The notes: generated by a model from the letters alone, not told the origin. DNA of 64,000 nucleotides from Hermatobates lingyangjiaoensis (GCA_026182355.1 JAPFBL010000224.1:379001-443000), one strand, 5' to 3'. Shown: positions 1 through 11,284, counted from the stretch's first letter. Numbers and translations: made by a program.

Positions 1-240
1 ATAATCTACTACCTGATTCACATCTTCTATCGCATCCCTGATAATATACCACCACTTGGTTTACATCTTCTATCGCATCCCTGATAATATACGCGTACCA
101 CTTAGTTCACATCTTCTATTGCACACATCATAATGTACCACCTGGTTCAAATCTTCTATCGCATACTTGATAATCTACTACCTGATTCACATCTTCTCTC
201 GCAACCTGATAATAATACCACTTGTCTTACATCTCCTATG
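1..240. repeat. imperfect minisatellite, 40-46 bp unit
   Basis: Six diverged copies of a unit containing CATCTTCTATCGCAT and CTGATAATATAC start near 21, 64, 110, 150, 190 and 230. One further copy lies at about 1196-1215, beyond the element at 241-1190, so that element appears to have inserted into the array. Confidence 0.8.
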
Positions 241-454
241 TAAGGGAGGCGGTCCCTTGGGACCAAAAGGGAGCAAAAAGGAAATAATAAAAATTAAAAT
301 CATAAATAAAGCTAACAAATCATCTGAACTTTTATACTAAAATTACTTTTTAGGGTCGTAATATCTTTTATGTGTGTCGTACTGTTTTTAAACAGATTTT
401 TCAAAACTAGTTTTTTAATTAGGTTGAAAATTATTATTTCCTAACATGAAATCC

Positions 455-895
455 ACACTTTCGCTCTTCAAAAATTATTACTGCTGTAGATATATACTAA
501 TGATATTATATGCATCAGTGTTGTGATATACAGAAATAAGCAAATATATTGATAAGTGGATCAATCACTATCTGTAGTACCTCCAGGAATGAAAGACTAA
601 TAAACATCTCCTATTTAAACATTTATATTATATCTAATGATCAAACCACAGTAAGAAATGGGAAAACAAGACTAAGATCTTTCAACTGTAACAAGTGGTC
701 TTCATCAGAGTCAAAAACCCAACTATTCAGTTGAAAGATCTTGGTCTTGTTTTCCCATTTCTTATTGTGGTTTGATCATTAATTGTTATTTCACGTGTTT
801 ATGTGAAGTCTTTTTATATTATACCTAAATGGAGCATTATATAGTATATACCCAAGAAGTATCATATTATGTTTACTTATACAAAAGTTGAGTGT
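455..895 (-). mobile_element. element Y fragment, interrupted
   Basis: The end GTAGGCCACTCCAGA at 879-893 is the reverse complement of the Y left end at 31440 and 33066. The piece about 455-600 matches Y at 33180-33310 in reverse. The R1 palindrome splits it at an AT-rich site. Confidence 0.7.
633..820. mobile_element. R1 hammerhead head-to-head dimer
   Basis: The minus half runs from GATCAAACCACAGTAAG; the plus half runs to TGTGGTTTGATCA and the ACGTGTTTATGTGAA tail. The minus-strand half carries the R1 core; the plus half has lost part of the head (it starts at AGTTGAAAGATCTTGG). It sits between TATATTATA-like flanks inside element Y. Confidence 0.75.
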
Positions 896-1855
896 AGGCC
901 ACTCCAGATTTCGTTTTTTTGAATTATACATTTTTGTTTTGAAAAATTCTTGGTTTTCTTTGATGACGACTATATATGTTTAGGAGTACTTGTAATAAGA
1001 TGAAAGTCTGGGACTAATAACAATAGTCTAAAATTAGATCCTTGAATTGTAATTCCATGAAAATAAATATTTTCAGGACTTTTTGGAATTTTGAAGGTTA
1101 ACGGATTATCAACGGTCAGAGGGGGTGGGGGGTAAATCTTACGACCGCCCTGAGCGGTAAAAATAGTTGCTCCGTCACTGCTAATAAGTTGACATCTTGC
1201 ATCGCACACCTGATAACAATATTAACTGATTGAAGGAAACTCTTGGTTTACATGAATGAAACATTAAAAGTGCAGACGTTGTTTTGTTAGTGCTCTGTGG
1301 ACTATCAAGCTCAGTCAAGGCCGTACCCGCCACGAGGCAATGCCACTGCCTGTAAACACAGCTAAATACTTTCCACCCAAAAACAATCCTTATAGTTACA
1401 GTTAAAAAAAATTGGCTATATTTATACTTACGAGCTGAGTATAAAATCAAATACTACGTTAATGTTGCAAAAATAAAAAAAGAGCTCCTAATATCATGTA
1501 TTACAGTTGAACAGATATGCTACGATTTCTATACGATATATATACTCGTATTTCTGTAAAAAATACCTTTTTTTAGTTACTAGTTATTAAGAAATTTTCA
1601 CTGCTTTGTTTTTTAAATAATTTTTAGCGGTAATAATATGAGTCAAAACGCACAAACTTGATGTTTAATTAGAACTTGATTTAATAAAAGAATGATTTAT
1701 TAATGTAGAAGATATACAAAAAATCACAGATAATCATTCATGTAAAAATTAATCCAACATAATTAGTTAACAGTTTTAATGTATTCAATATGCATTCCTC
1801 ATTAAAACAAGAATAACATAGAAAAGAAAATTATACATTGATGACATATAAATGT

Positions 1856-2212
1856 CTATATATATATATATATATATATAGTTCAACGTACATAAAGAAA
1901 CATAGAGAGATTAAAAAAACACACTTACAGTCTCTAATTTTCGGTTGAACCGTCTTCAGGAGAGATAAGAGAGAGAGATAGAAACCAAGCGCACTGGTAC
2001 AGAGACGGTTGGAGATGGTTGGAATCTCCAACCGTCTCTGTACCAGTGCGCTTGGTTTCCCTCTCTTATCTCTCCTGAAGACGGTTCAACTGAAAATTAG
2101 AGACTGTAAGTGTGTTTTTTTAATCTTTCTATGTTTCTTTATGTACATTGAACTGTATTTGTCAATCTCGGATAGTATTTTCATCGAAAAAGTATATATA
2201 TATATATATATA
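1856..2212. mobile_element. family iii hammerhead-like palindrome
   Basis: Arms of about 150 bp, (TA)n on both outer sides. Each arm, read outward, has the pyrimidine tract CCCTCTCTTATCTCTC, then CUGAAGA, C, helix II GGUU/AACC (CGGUUCAACUG on the right arm), GAAAAUUAGAGACUG and UAAGUGUG. The arms meet near 2015 in a head-to-head arrangement. Read as hammerhead-like; helix III is not convincing here. Confidence 0.65.
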
Positions 2213-2231
2213 AACGAAACTGTCTCAGGGT

Positions 2232-2321
2232 ATTCATTTGTCGAATGAATGAATAGTGTGCATTCATTTGTCGAATGAATGAATAGTGTGCATTCATTTG
2301 TCGAATGAATGAATAGTGTGC
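2232..2321. repeat. 30-bp tandem repeat, 3 copies
   Basis: Three identical units (ATTCATTTGTCGAATGAATG plus AATAGTGTGC) at 2232, 2262 and 2292. Each contains the short palindrome CATTCATTTGTCGAATGAATG. Confidence 0.95.
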
Positions 2322-2489
2322 AACTATTTTATCTTATCGGTTTTTTTATTTTTCAATAAATAAATATAACTGCTGTTTTGGAGATTACAGTTTAGAAATA
2401 CAATATTATAAAATTTGAGATGAAAATTATTATGTTTGGAAAATATAGAATCATTCGAGAAGATATAAGAGGGAGATATAAAAGGAATA

Positions 2490-2615
2490 GTGTACGCAGT
2501 AAGGAATAGGGACGTCGTACGCTAAAGAGTCTACATATACGCAGCATGATATAGGCACATGGTATGCACCATAGCGAGTACTTATATAGTATGAACTGGC
2601 ATAAGGGAGGAAGCA
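2490..2615. repeat. diverged 136-bp satellite unit, left of SINE
   Basis: Contains the satellite landmarks GACGTCGTACGC, CGCAGCATGA and AAGGGAGGAAGCA in the same order and spacing as the array to the right. It was separated from that array by the SINE insertion. Confidence 0.75.
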
Positions 2616-2936
2616 TGGGGGGGGGGGGGGGCAGGTTTGCTTAGTGGTTAACGTACCTGGTAGTCTGGGGTTCGATCCCCACCTGGCCCCCTCGATTTTT
2701 CACGCGGGAGGTGAATAAATCTGAGTACGTCGTCCCTAGGAAGTTAAGCCGTCGGTCCCGAGCCTGTACAAAGTCAGGTACTTGTTAAAGATCCCTACTC
2801 GAAATGCACTTGGGTTAGGCAAAATTTAGGACTCCCAATATAGAATCTGTAGAATCATCGATGAAACAAAAAGCCTGTAAACGACTGACGTCATCACTGC
2901 CTAGTGGATCGGTTTAACCAATTAAAAAAAAAAGAG
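2616..2936 (+). mobile_element. tRNA-derived SINE, full-length, tail A
   Basis: The head has tRNA promoter boxes (TTAGTGGTTAACG and GGTTCGATCC) and a CCTGGCCCC acceptor-stem end. The body follows (GAATAAATCTGAGTACGTCG, TAAGCCGTCGGTCCCGAGCC, GTCAGGTACTTGTTAAAGAT, TTAGGCAAAATTTAGGA). It ends in a tail ATCGGTTTAACCAATT plus A10. The preceding 16-base G run is unusual. GAGGAAGC occurs on both sides, consistent with a target duplication. Confidence 0.85.
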
Positions 2937-4720
2937 GAAGCCGGTATCGATTATTGCATTTGCATCCTGGAATAGAGACGTTGTACGCTAAGAATGACTG
3001 TAGCATGTGCGCAGCATGACATAGGTACATGGTACCTATCAGGCGGGAATAAGGGAGGAAGCAGGTATTCAGGACTGCATTGGCATCAAAGCATAGGAAC
3101 GTCTTACGCATGAAGCTGAAGCATGTACGCAGTAGCTAGTGCGCAGCATGACATAGTTACATGGCATACGACTATAAGATTGGCACAAGGGAGGAAGCAG
3201 GTATTCAGGACTGCATTGGTATCAAAGCATAGGAACGTCTTACGCATGAAGCTGTAGCATGTACGCTGTAGCTAGTGCGCAGCATGACATAGTTACATGG
3301 CATACGACTATAAGGTTGGCACAAGGGAGGAAGCAGGTAGTCAGGACTGCATTGGTATCAAAGCATAGGAACGTCTTACGCATGAAGCTGTAGCATGTAC
3401 GCTGTAGCTAGTGCGCAGCATGACATAGTTACATGGCATACGACTATAAGGTTGGCACAAGGGAGGAAGCAGGTATTCAGGACTGCATTGGTATCAAAGC
3501 ATAGGAACGTCTTACGCATGAAGCTGTAGCATGTACGCTGTAGCTAGTGCGCAGCATGACATAGTTACATGGCATATGACTATAAGGTTGGCACAAGGGA
3601 GGAAGCAGGTATTCAGGACTGCATTGGTATCAAAGCATAGGAACGTCTTACGCATGAAGCTGAAGCATGTACGCTGTAGCTAGTGCGCAGCATGACATAG
3701 TTACATGGCATATGACTATAAGGTTGGCACAAGGGAGGAAGCAGGTATTCAGGACTGCATTGGTATCAAAGCATACGGACGTATTACGCATGAAGCTGAA
3801 GCATGTACGCTGTAGCTAGTGCGCAGCATGACATAGTTACATGGCATATGACTATAAGGTTGGCACAAGGGAGGAAGCAGGTATTCAGGACTGCATTGGT
3901 ATCAAAGCATAGGAACGTCTTACGCATGAAGCTGAAGCATGTACGCAGTAGCTAGTGCGCAGCATGACATAGTTACATGGCATATGACTATAAGGTTGGC
4001 ACAAGGGAGGAAGCAGGTATTCAGGACTGCATTGGTATCAAAGCATAGGAACGTCTTACGCATGAAGCTGAAGCATGTACGCAGTAGCTAGTGCGCAGCA
4101 TGACATAGTTACATGGCATATGACTATAAGGTTGGCACAAGGGAGGAAGCAGGTATTCAGGACTGCATTGGTATCAAAGCATAGGAACGTCTTACGCATG
4201 AAGCTGAAGCATGTACGCAGTAGCTAGTGCGCAGCATGACATAGTTACATGGCATATGACTATAAGGTTGGCACAAGGGAGGAAGCAGGTATTCAGGACT
4301 GCATTGGTATCAAAGCATAGGAACGTCTTACGCATGAAGCTGAAGCATGTACGCAGTAGCTAGTGCGCAGCATGACATAGTTACATGGCATATGACTATA
4401 AGGTTGGCACAAGGGAGGAAGCAGGTATTCAGGACTGCATTGGTATCAAAGCATAGGAACGTCTTACGCATGAAGCTGAAGCATGTACGCAGTAGCTAGT
4501 GCGCAGCATGACATAGTTACATGGCATATGACTATAAGGTTGGCACAAGGGAGGAAGCAGGTATTCAGAACTGCATTGGTATCAAAGCATAGGAACGTCT
4601 TACGCATGAAGCTGAAGCATGTACGCTGTAGCTAGTGCGCAGCATGACATAGTTACATGGCATATGACTATAAGGTTGGCACAAGGGAGGAAGCAGGTAT
4701 TCAGGATTGCATTCGCAGCC
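2937..4720. repeat. 136-bp satellite array, about 13 copies
   Basis: The landmark GGCACAAGGGAGG recurs exactly every 136 bp from 3182 to 4678 (eleven intervals), with two diverged units before it. Units differ at a few positions (for example CGCAGTAGC or CGCTGTAGC). No ORF is conserved through the array. It is direct, head-to-tail DNA. Confidence 0.95.
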
Positions 4721-4915
4721 AGGAATGCAATCAAGGTCACCTAGCTACCAACCTCATCCACCACCCAAACTGGGAACCACCAGTCTCAACTATCTCCGAA
4801 CACTTAACCAAAACCTGCCCAAAGGTCAGAAACAAACGTCCGCAAAGCAGATCCCAACCGTCCAAAGCATTCCTCTTTACTACTCCCATAGAGAATTCAA
4901 CCTAGCTTAATGATT
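4721..4915. other. unique C-rich segment after the satellite
   Basis: Follows the last satellite unit directly and is rich in CCA/CAC. Short open frames cross it but begin inside the satellite and match nothing I know. I treat it as non-coding. Confidence 0.4.
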
Positions 4916-5264
4916 GTAATAGTCATTATTCATATTGGATAATTATAATTAATTATAAAAATATTATAATTATTTATATCTACACATGTATTTTTTTAAA
5001 TGACATCTCATATTTGGCTTGTATCTGCTGTTTGTATAAATTCCCCAATATTCGAAAGTCATTTCTCGTATCTGCTTTAAAACATTCTAAGTTATTATAT
5101 ATATTATTCGTGGACATGTTTTGAATGTATACATTCATCTTCAGCACAATAATGGGTAGTAATATAAAGGATATATTGTGGATTACTGGGCTTGTCTATA
5201 CAATCTCAGAGAAAAGGAGATGAAACTTTCGATATAGAGTCAAAAACAAACCCAACTGGGGAAA

Positions 5265-5395
5265 CAAAATCTTGTTATATATATATACAAAATAAAAGTT
5301 TATCAGGACTCGATCAGTTCTTCAGGCTCAAATTAAACCTGAAGAACTGACCGAGTCCTGGTAAACTTTAATTTTGTTTTTATTTCACGGTCGAT
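5265..5395. mobile_element. family Z short inverted repeat
   Basis: GGACTCGATCAGTTCTTCAGG is followed within a few bases by CCTGAAGAACTGACCGAGTCC, making a near-perfect hairpin bordered by (TA)n on the left. The same sequence bounds longer Z copies at 44335-44575 and 60215-60545. Confidence 0.7.
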
Positions 5396-5449
5396 AGTTC
5401 TATCAATAATATATATACATATAGACGAAATTTCTTAGGAAACTTGTAT

Positions 5450-5605
5450 AAATATAAAGTTACTGGATGTTGCGTCTACAACGTGCTTGGTCTTCCTTTT
5501 TCTTTTCTCCTGAAGACTGACTACCCGAAAATTTGAGTTTGTAAGTGTGTTTCTTTACTTTGTGTGCTACCTATCTTCAATTTTGAACTGTTATTGTGTC
5601 CAGTT
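5450..5605 (+). mobile_element. family iv hammerhead-like unit
   Basis: Order: GTGCTTGGTCT, pyrimidine tract, CUGAAGA, a short helix II, CCGAAAAUUUGAGUUUG, UAAGUGUGUUUC. The same unit recurs at 16965, 21240, 22660-22845, 34860, 49975 and 63655. Confidence 0.65.
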
Positions 5606-5657
5606 TGGATCGTCTTTCCGTTTATTAAGTATATAAATATAAATCAACACCTAAACC

Positions 5658-6460
5658 CAGTGGCGATTTCTCAGGGAATGCAACACATGCATTGCATGCA
5701 TAGAATTCATCTTTAAAGAAACCAAAATGTTCGAGACTCGAAATATTTAAAGGAACCCCTTTTTTTTATTCCACTACACGCTAAGGAACCATTTTTTATG
5801 ATTGCGCTAAGTTTCCCAATGCAGGGGTTTACTCTTATCATTTCTAGTTAATGAAAATGGTCTTAATTGCCAAGAGAAACAAGAACGAAGTTTGCATACA
5901 CTGCAACTCAGGCTTGCTGAGCTCCTCAAATACATACTGGAAAGTGATTTGCACACAGGTCTTCCGGAAATTTATAAACTCATGAATTTGGTTATGACTA
6001 TTCCCATAACAACAGTAAGTGTTGAGAGATCGTTTTCTGCCCTCAAAAGAATTAAAAGTTATTTACGAAGCTCCCAAAGTGAAGAGCGATTGTCTAATTT
6101 ATCCCTAATTTCAATTGAAAGACATTTACTTAAAGATCTCATGGCAGATAGAGAGAAGTTTTATGGTTTTGTTATCGAAGAATTTTGCAAGAAGTTTTTA
6201 TTCAAATGATGTATTGTGTATCTCTTTCTTTAATAAAAACATTTTTTGTCTATTTTTATTGTATTGGTTAATAAAAGTTAATGTTAAAAGTATTTCCAAA
6301 TAAAACCTGATTCAAATCCCCATAAAATATTTTTAATACATCATTATCCTTTTGTGCAACATGAAAAGACTGAACATGAGAATTAGAAGGGTATTTCTCT
6401 GTATTTCTTTTATTCTTTGAAAATTGCATGCCTAAAGAAAAAGGTCAGGAGTCGCCACTG
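5658..6460 (+). mobile_element. hAT transposon, internally deleted
   Basis: Ends in CAGTGGCGA / TCGCCACTG terminal inverted repeats and is flanked by a perfect 8-bp target duplication CCTAAACC (5650-5657 and 6461-6468), the hallmark of hAT insertion. The 803-bp body keeps only the 3' part of a transposase frame. The intact duplication suggests a fairly recent insertion. Confidence 0.93.
5811..6209 (+). pseudogene. hAT transposase C-terminal fragment
   Basis: Open frame from just after a TAA near 5808 to TGA at 6207-6209, without an ATG at its start. It encodes the hAT C-terminal dimerisation domain: TIPITTVSVERSFSALKRIK followed by YLRSSQSEERLSNLSLISIE. This is close to the ZMYM-like hAT group. 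The N-terminal BED finger, the first catalytic Asp and most of the RNase H fold are missing, so it cannot transpose by itself. Confidence 0.9.
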
Positions 6461-7261
6461 CCTAAACCACAGAAAGAAATTCAGAAAAATTAACAAAGAT
6501 CTTTTTTGTTAATTAACCGGTCTTTGTCAGAATCTGATTCATGCTGAAAGAAATGATATAAGGCATGTGATGGGTGTGGAATTGAGAAGGTAGGTGGGAA
6601 GGGAGAGGGGGTGGGTGGAAGAGAGGTATTTTAAAGGGCGTTAAGTGCAAGAAAAGGGAACAAAGTGCTGGTCAAGGGTGAGTCCACAAAGGACTTGAGA
6701 AAGAAGTAAGTATCAGCTAGCCGTCAACCCTGGCAGACAAAAGCTATTCCTATGGTTAACACTGAGTCTAACTTAAACAAACCATTACAAAGGTTTATAG
6801 TATTTCATCTATTACATTTAACTAATGAAGATTCGATAATATTTCATAACAGCATTCATCTTTCTAAAAGTGACCATTTTAGCTTCTGTTCAATTTATAA
6901 CACGTTTTTTTTATTATTTATATAAAATAAGGCGCTATAATTCTTTAATTACTTCACGTATTTCAGACGTAATCTGTTTGATATGTATTTTTAATGAAAT
7001 ACAAGTCTGTCAGAAAATACTCATTTTCTGACAAAATTTTATTTTTATTTTAACTTTTTAAATTTTTTACCAAATTATTTTTTTTTTAATTTTGAATTGA
7101 ACCAATATACTTCAGTTCCCTAAGAGAGCTTCTAATTAAAAATTTAACTATTAATTAATTAAGCAATTTTAATACTATTCCCATGTTATCATTAAATAGT
7201 GTCAGATATTGTATGCAATTTTAATTAATTCACCCCGATGTTCCTAGAGCTCATATATTTT

Positions 7262-7320
7262 TTGGATGCAACTTGAAGAAGAGAATAAAGTGTTCGAAAC
7301 GCGTTGATAGTTTTTTTATC
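7262..7320 (+). ncRNA. hammerhead-like motif, GAAACGCGUU type
   Basis: UUGAAGA, extra A, an imperfect helix II (GAGAA/UGUUC), GAA, then A-C-GC-G-U-U. Same layout as at 11370, 50505 and 56775. Helix I is weak. Confidence 0.5.
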
Positions 7321-7493
7321 AAAACTTTTTTTGCGTGGAGACATAATACTTTCTCCAATATGACAAAATTGTGATTGGTTTAAAAAAAAAGTAATTGAAC
7401 TTGATTATGTTAAATAGTGAGTGAACTTTATATTAATATAAACAGTTACAATCTAAAGCATATTGTTAATACCACTGAGGTTAGTATGATTTA

Positions 7494-7654
7494 TATTAGA
7501 AATAGGTAAAACCGTCATACCTCGTAAGATGATCCTGGAGTTGGAGAGCTACCTACTATAGTAGGTTTGTTGCGATCGAAGATGGACAACGTCCGAAAGC
7601 ACTCCAACTCCAGGATCATCTTACGAGGTATGACGGTTTTACCTATTTCTAATA
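7494..7654. repeat. foldback with 53-bp perfect arms
   Basis: 7494-7546 and 7602-7654 are perfect reverse complements. The 55-base loop contains GAAGA, U, GGAC-AAC-GUCC, GAA, AG-CA-CU-C, which looks like a hammerhead core with a damaged 5' side (CGAAGA in place of UGAAGA). Confidence 0.85.
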
Positions 7655-8194
7655 AAAAAAAATATAATCTAATGGTTGCATTGTTTAACTTGAAACATTC
7701 ACTTTGTTTAACTTCCGTCCACATTAGTAAAAAAGATTAAAAACAATTGTTTTCTCCCAAGTACGCAATATTTTCATTTTTTTAATGAATTTTCAAAAAA
7801 AAAATATTAAAACATTTTTCAGAATTTAGACAATACAATGAAGGATGCGTGTTCAGAGAACAACAGTGTTGCCAGGTGAAGATGTTTGAATGAATGCTCG
7901 AGTACTGTGGTAAAGTTTACTGTTATTGAGATGATAAACTTGAAGATAGCCACATGGTCAAAATATCGCTCCTTTATAAGTGAATATTTGAAGAAAGCAA
8001 GACACCATTCTATTCTTTAATCAGTAATATAAAAATTCATAATTGATTCGAAAAATGATAATCTTTAAGACAGACAAAACAAAATACAAAAAAAAAACTG
8101 TAAAAATACACAAAAAAATCGTACAAAATAAAACAACTATAATAAAAATATAGATTAAATATTTAGCTGGAAAGACTATTCGTGTTTTACTCAC

Positions 8195-8274
8195 GTTAGT
8201 GGAGGACGAACGCCAACTTTTAGGGGCATATTTCGATAGTTTGTACTCTGGATCAACGAACACATACTCTCCTT
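8195..8274 (-). CDS. ex: expanded (ex) coding exon 3, FERM F1 lobe
   Basis: Exon of 80 bases with acceptor TTTGTTTGCAG|AAGG and donor AAC|GTGAGT. Joined to exon 2 it reads ...LATLL-EGEYVFVDPEYKLSKYAPKSWRSSSTN. The motif FVDPEYKLSKYAPKSWR is a hallmark of the F1/F2 boundary of Expanded-type FERM domains. It ends on a codon boundary. The next exon should start the F2 lobe; I could not find it between here and the left edge, so it is probably outside the window. Confidence 0.88.
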
Positions 8275-8587
8275 CTGCAAACAAAAATAATTCATTCATT
8301 ACTAAAAACAAATCTATAATACAAAAATCATAGTTTATGTATAAAACAAATAGTTGAAAAAAAAACAAGAGTTTAAAAAAAATTACACTTATAAACGAAA
8401 CTAAACCTAGAGCTTATTTTAGATCAAGTCAATGTTTCAACCACTTTCAGAAATTTAGGCAATGATCTTAAAAAACAATTTAAACATTTATTTTTAAATT
8501 TACATGATATATTCTTGAAATTAATTTAATAACGAGTACAAATAACAGATGATTAAAAAATTATTTGAATAGGATTATTTATTGATG

Positions 8588-8850
8588 TAAATATTTATAT
8601 ATAACAAGATTTCACATAAACACGTAAAATAACAAACAATGATCAAACCACAATATGAAATGGGGGAAAAAAAAGGTTTACCACTCGTCCCTCCCACTCT
8701 TCTAAACCCCTCGGCGTGATGTTTCTGCCTCTTGTGTTTCAGTTCAGTTTTTGACTTTGACGAAGACCGCTTGTTGTGGTTGAAAGATCTTAGTCTTTGT
8801 TTTTTCCCCCACTTCATATTGTGGTTTGATCAATAAATATTTATATATGC
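8588..8850. mobile_element. R1 hammerhead dimer with extended head
   Basis: Minus half 8588-8668 (tail and GATCAAACCACAATATGAAA). Plus half about 8750-8833 with GACUUUGACGAAGACCGCUU, GUGGUUGAAAGAUCUUAGUC. Between them lies a longer head (CTCGGCGTGATGTTTCTGCC) shared with the copy at 61340-61390. CUUUGACGA replaces CUCUGACGA. Confidence 0.75.
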
Positions 8851-9029
8851 ACTATTTTTTATTATATATAAATTTGTTTAAGTTTGATTTAATAAAACAT
8901 TTATTAAAATGGTTTTAATAATATAATATATATTATCTTTAATAAAAATAAATTTGTTTATATTTTTATATAAATATAATTTCACTGTCACTTTTGATTA
9001 GTTCAAAGTCATATAGCATTAATACCACA

Positions 9030-9384
9030 CTGAGCTAAGAACCTATACCTTAACATACTGTAACTAAATTTGTGTAATTTCTGAGCTAAGAACCTATACC
9101 TTTACATACTGTAACTAAATTTGTGTAATTTCTGAGCTAAGAACCTATACCTTTACATACTGTAACTAAATTTGTGTAATTTCTGAGCTAAGAACCTATA
9201 CCTTTACATACTGTAACTAAATTTGTGTAATTTCTGAGCTAAGAACCTATACCTTTACATACTGTAACTAAATTTGTGTAATTTCTGAGCTAAGAACCTA
9301 TACCTTTACATACTGTAACTAAATTTGTGTAATTTCTGAGCTAAGAACCTATACCTTTACATACTGTAACTAAATTTGTGTAAT
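9030..9384. repeat. 51-bp tandem repeat, 7 copies
   Basis: CTGAGCTAAGAACCTATACC starts at 9030, 9081, 9132, 9183, 9234, 9285 and 9336. Copies are nearly identical, so the expansion is recent. Confidence 0.97.
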
Positions 9385-9424
9385 TGCAATAACTAAATTT
9401 TTAAATACTATAAATGATCTAACA

Positions 9425-9535
9425 AACACGCTTTTTAGACTACACATAAGTCATCGTCAGGTTGTAATTCAACTTATTTTAATCTTTAGTTAATTTAAAA
9501 CCTGATGATGACCTACATGCAGGCTGATAGCTTTT
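9425..9535. other. weak hammerhead-like inverted pair
   Basis: AAGTCATCGTCAGGTT (minus CUGACGA) at 9448-9463 faces AACCTGATGATGACC at 9498-9512. Both carry CUGANGA plus U and GAC, but the GAAA side is lost. Confidence 0.35.
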
Positions 9536-10359
9536 ACGATAGATTAGTTATATGGATTTTAAGAATTTACTTATAGCAGTTCATACAAATTTAGTTACAC
9601 TTAGCTCATTTTGGATAGTATAATCAGCCTCCCTAAATTACTGGATGTACAAAGTATACTGTGAATGTCTCTGGCCAACTTAATATGGATATTACTGCCA
9701 AACCAGCATAAAGTAGTACGTTCATTGGAGTTTAACAGCAAAAGCTTAGTCTATGCAGAAACTGCTGCAAAATGTAATGCTATATACTTGAACAGTATAT
9801 AACATTTACAGTATAGTGTATAGAATGAACATATTTCGAAGAGTTGGTTTAACAATTAAACCCAAAGATAATAACCAAAAAATTTAAAGTCATAAAAAAT
9901 AATTAATAAACATTGAATCATTGAACGTTCCGTTTGAATTTTTGTTACGTTTCAAACAGTTGAACTTAAGTTAGTTGTTGTTGTACGTTCTATTAATGTG
10001 TGCAGTTCATACTGTACTATATCAATTAATTCTATTACTCTATCTTATAAAACACCCCTAAACCATATATTATAACCATAATATTATAAAATATTAAGAT
10101 AATGTAATTTCAAATATGTAAATTAAATTCACTCAAAATACATATATTTGTAATTAAAATTAAAGGAGTTTTATTCAAATTTTGGTTACGTTTGGCAATG
10201 GTATCGAACAAGTTCAAATTCACGCACACAAACACTTTCTTTTATAATTTTGAATTTTTTTTTTAAATTTTTTCTATATTAACATTTTGAACGTAAAATC
10301 AAAAAAACAAAAACAAAGTCGAGAATTGTCTGTATACATTAATTGAAAGGATATTGTTT

Positions 10360-10620
10360 TGTATTTGCTTTAGGTGTAAGGTATTTGTGACATACCTTTC
10401 CAATAAGAGATGACCAAAAAAAAAAAAAAATGGTTAAAATTCCAGAGTAAGATTGTGGAATGAGGGGCAGAAGTAGAGGTGTGTTGGCCGAGAGGTACTG
10501 GGCACAGAGTGTACCTGGTGGATTCCTGCGTGGCATCGCCACACGACTGTACCCTGCCAAGTCAAATAATAGAGGCTACCGGGCTTACCGCTCCGAGGAA
10601 TTTAAGTCCCCTTCCACAAC
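10360..10620. other. moderately GC-rich repeat-like segment
   Basis: Contains GGCCGAGAGGTACTGGGC and a stretch ending CCCCTTCCACAACCC before a (CTA)n run. It might be a tRNA-related SINE of another type, since GGCCGAGAGG resembles an A box, but no clear B box follows. Confidence 0.3.
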
Positions 10621-10690
10621 CCAACAAACCATCTACTACTACTACTACAACCACTATACTACTACTACTACTACAGCTACTACTATACTC
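10621..10690. repeat. (CTA)n microsatellite
   Basis: Interrupted run of CTA/ACT triplets. Apparent poly-Tyr and poly-Thr frames across it are products of the repeat. Confidence 0.9.
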
Positions 10691-11029
10691 TACCATATTT
10701 TCTCAAATCCGTATAAATTTTTTTTTTCTATTTTCTACATAAAATAAAACATAATGTTTTTTTTTAAATTATAGCATAAATATATCGAAATAGCTTCTCG
10801 ACCACTGATTCTTAAAATTTAAAATAGGTTCCTTGAGGGCCAACGCTTCTGATTTCTCTGAATGCTCTTGTGGAGGTATCCTCGCACAGTTATCTGCAGT
10901 ACTACTTGCCTGTTTAAATTTTGTTTAGCTTTAATGTTCAAACAATAAATTTTTGCTATTAAAAAACAATAGCGCTGTCTATTTTTTTGTTTTCTTTTAC
11001 TTTGTGTTTTTTTTTTTGTTTTCTGTTAG

Positions 11030-11180
11030 TTGACATTCTGTGGATGGATTTGTTTCCAATAAATTGTTTTTTGCCTTGAAAATGCCAAAACGATTTTCGG
11101 AGAAACATCGGCTTATAATTAGGAATAGTTAATCTTTGGATCAAATCCTCAAGAAACCCATTTTGAATATAAAAATGTTT
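11030..11180 (+). mobile_element. U3-A8 hammerhead family member
   Basis: GCC, UUGAAAA, U, GCC...GG, GAAACAUC, GGC at about 11074-11123, followed by the family tail (TCAAGAAACCCATTTTGAAT). The minus-oriented tail at 10805-10850 suggests an inverted partner that lost its core. Confidence 0.6.
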
Positions 11181-11284
11181 CAATAAAAAAAAAGCCGTTA
11201 ATGTAAATAAATTTCATTTACTTTTGTAAACCGAATAGAGAGGAATCATAGTTAGAATAACGGAAATAAAGGCTAATAGAACAC

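Larger units (their letters stand above)
241..1190. mobile_element. element X copy 1, diverged and nested
   Basis: The outer parts (about 241-450 and 900-1190) match the element at 40013-41445: the segment around TTGGTTTTCTTTGAT, the stretch AACGGATTATCAAC followed by G-runs, and the CTTACGACCG...AATAGTTGCT end. The middle (about 455-895) is a minus-strand piece of element Y, itself interrupted by a ribozyme palindrome at 633-820. This gives three nested layers. Confidence 0.7.

Noticed and set aside
970..1450. Minus-strand frames of 79-89 codons
   Set aside because: They cross element X and unassigned DNA, contain no domain and have no splice context.
2627..2695. Functional tRNA gene
   Set aside because: The A and B boxes and acceptor-like ends belong to SINE heads; the same head recurs about ten times with a common non-tRNA body, and the cloverleaf is imperfect.
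2937..4720. CRISPR array (regular repeats)
   Set aside because: Repeats are contiguous 136-bp units without unique spacers, in a eukaryotic context.
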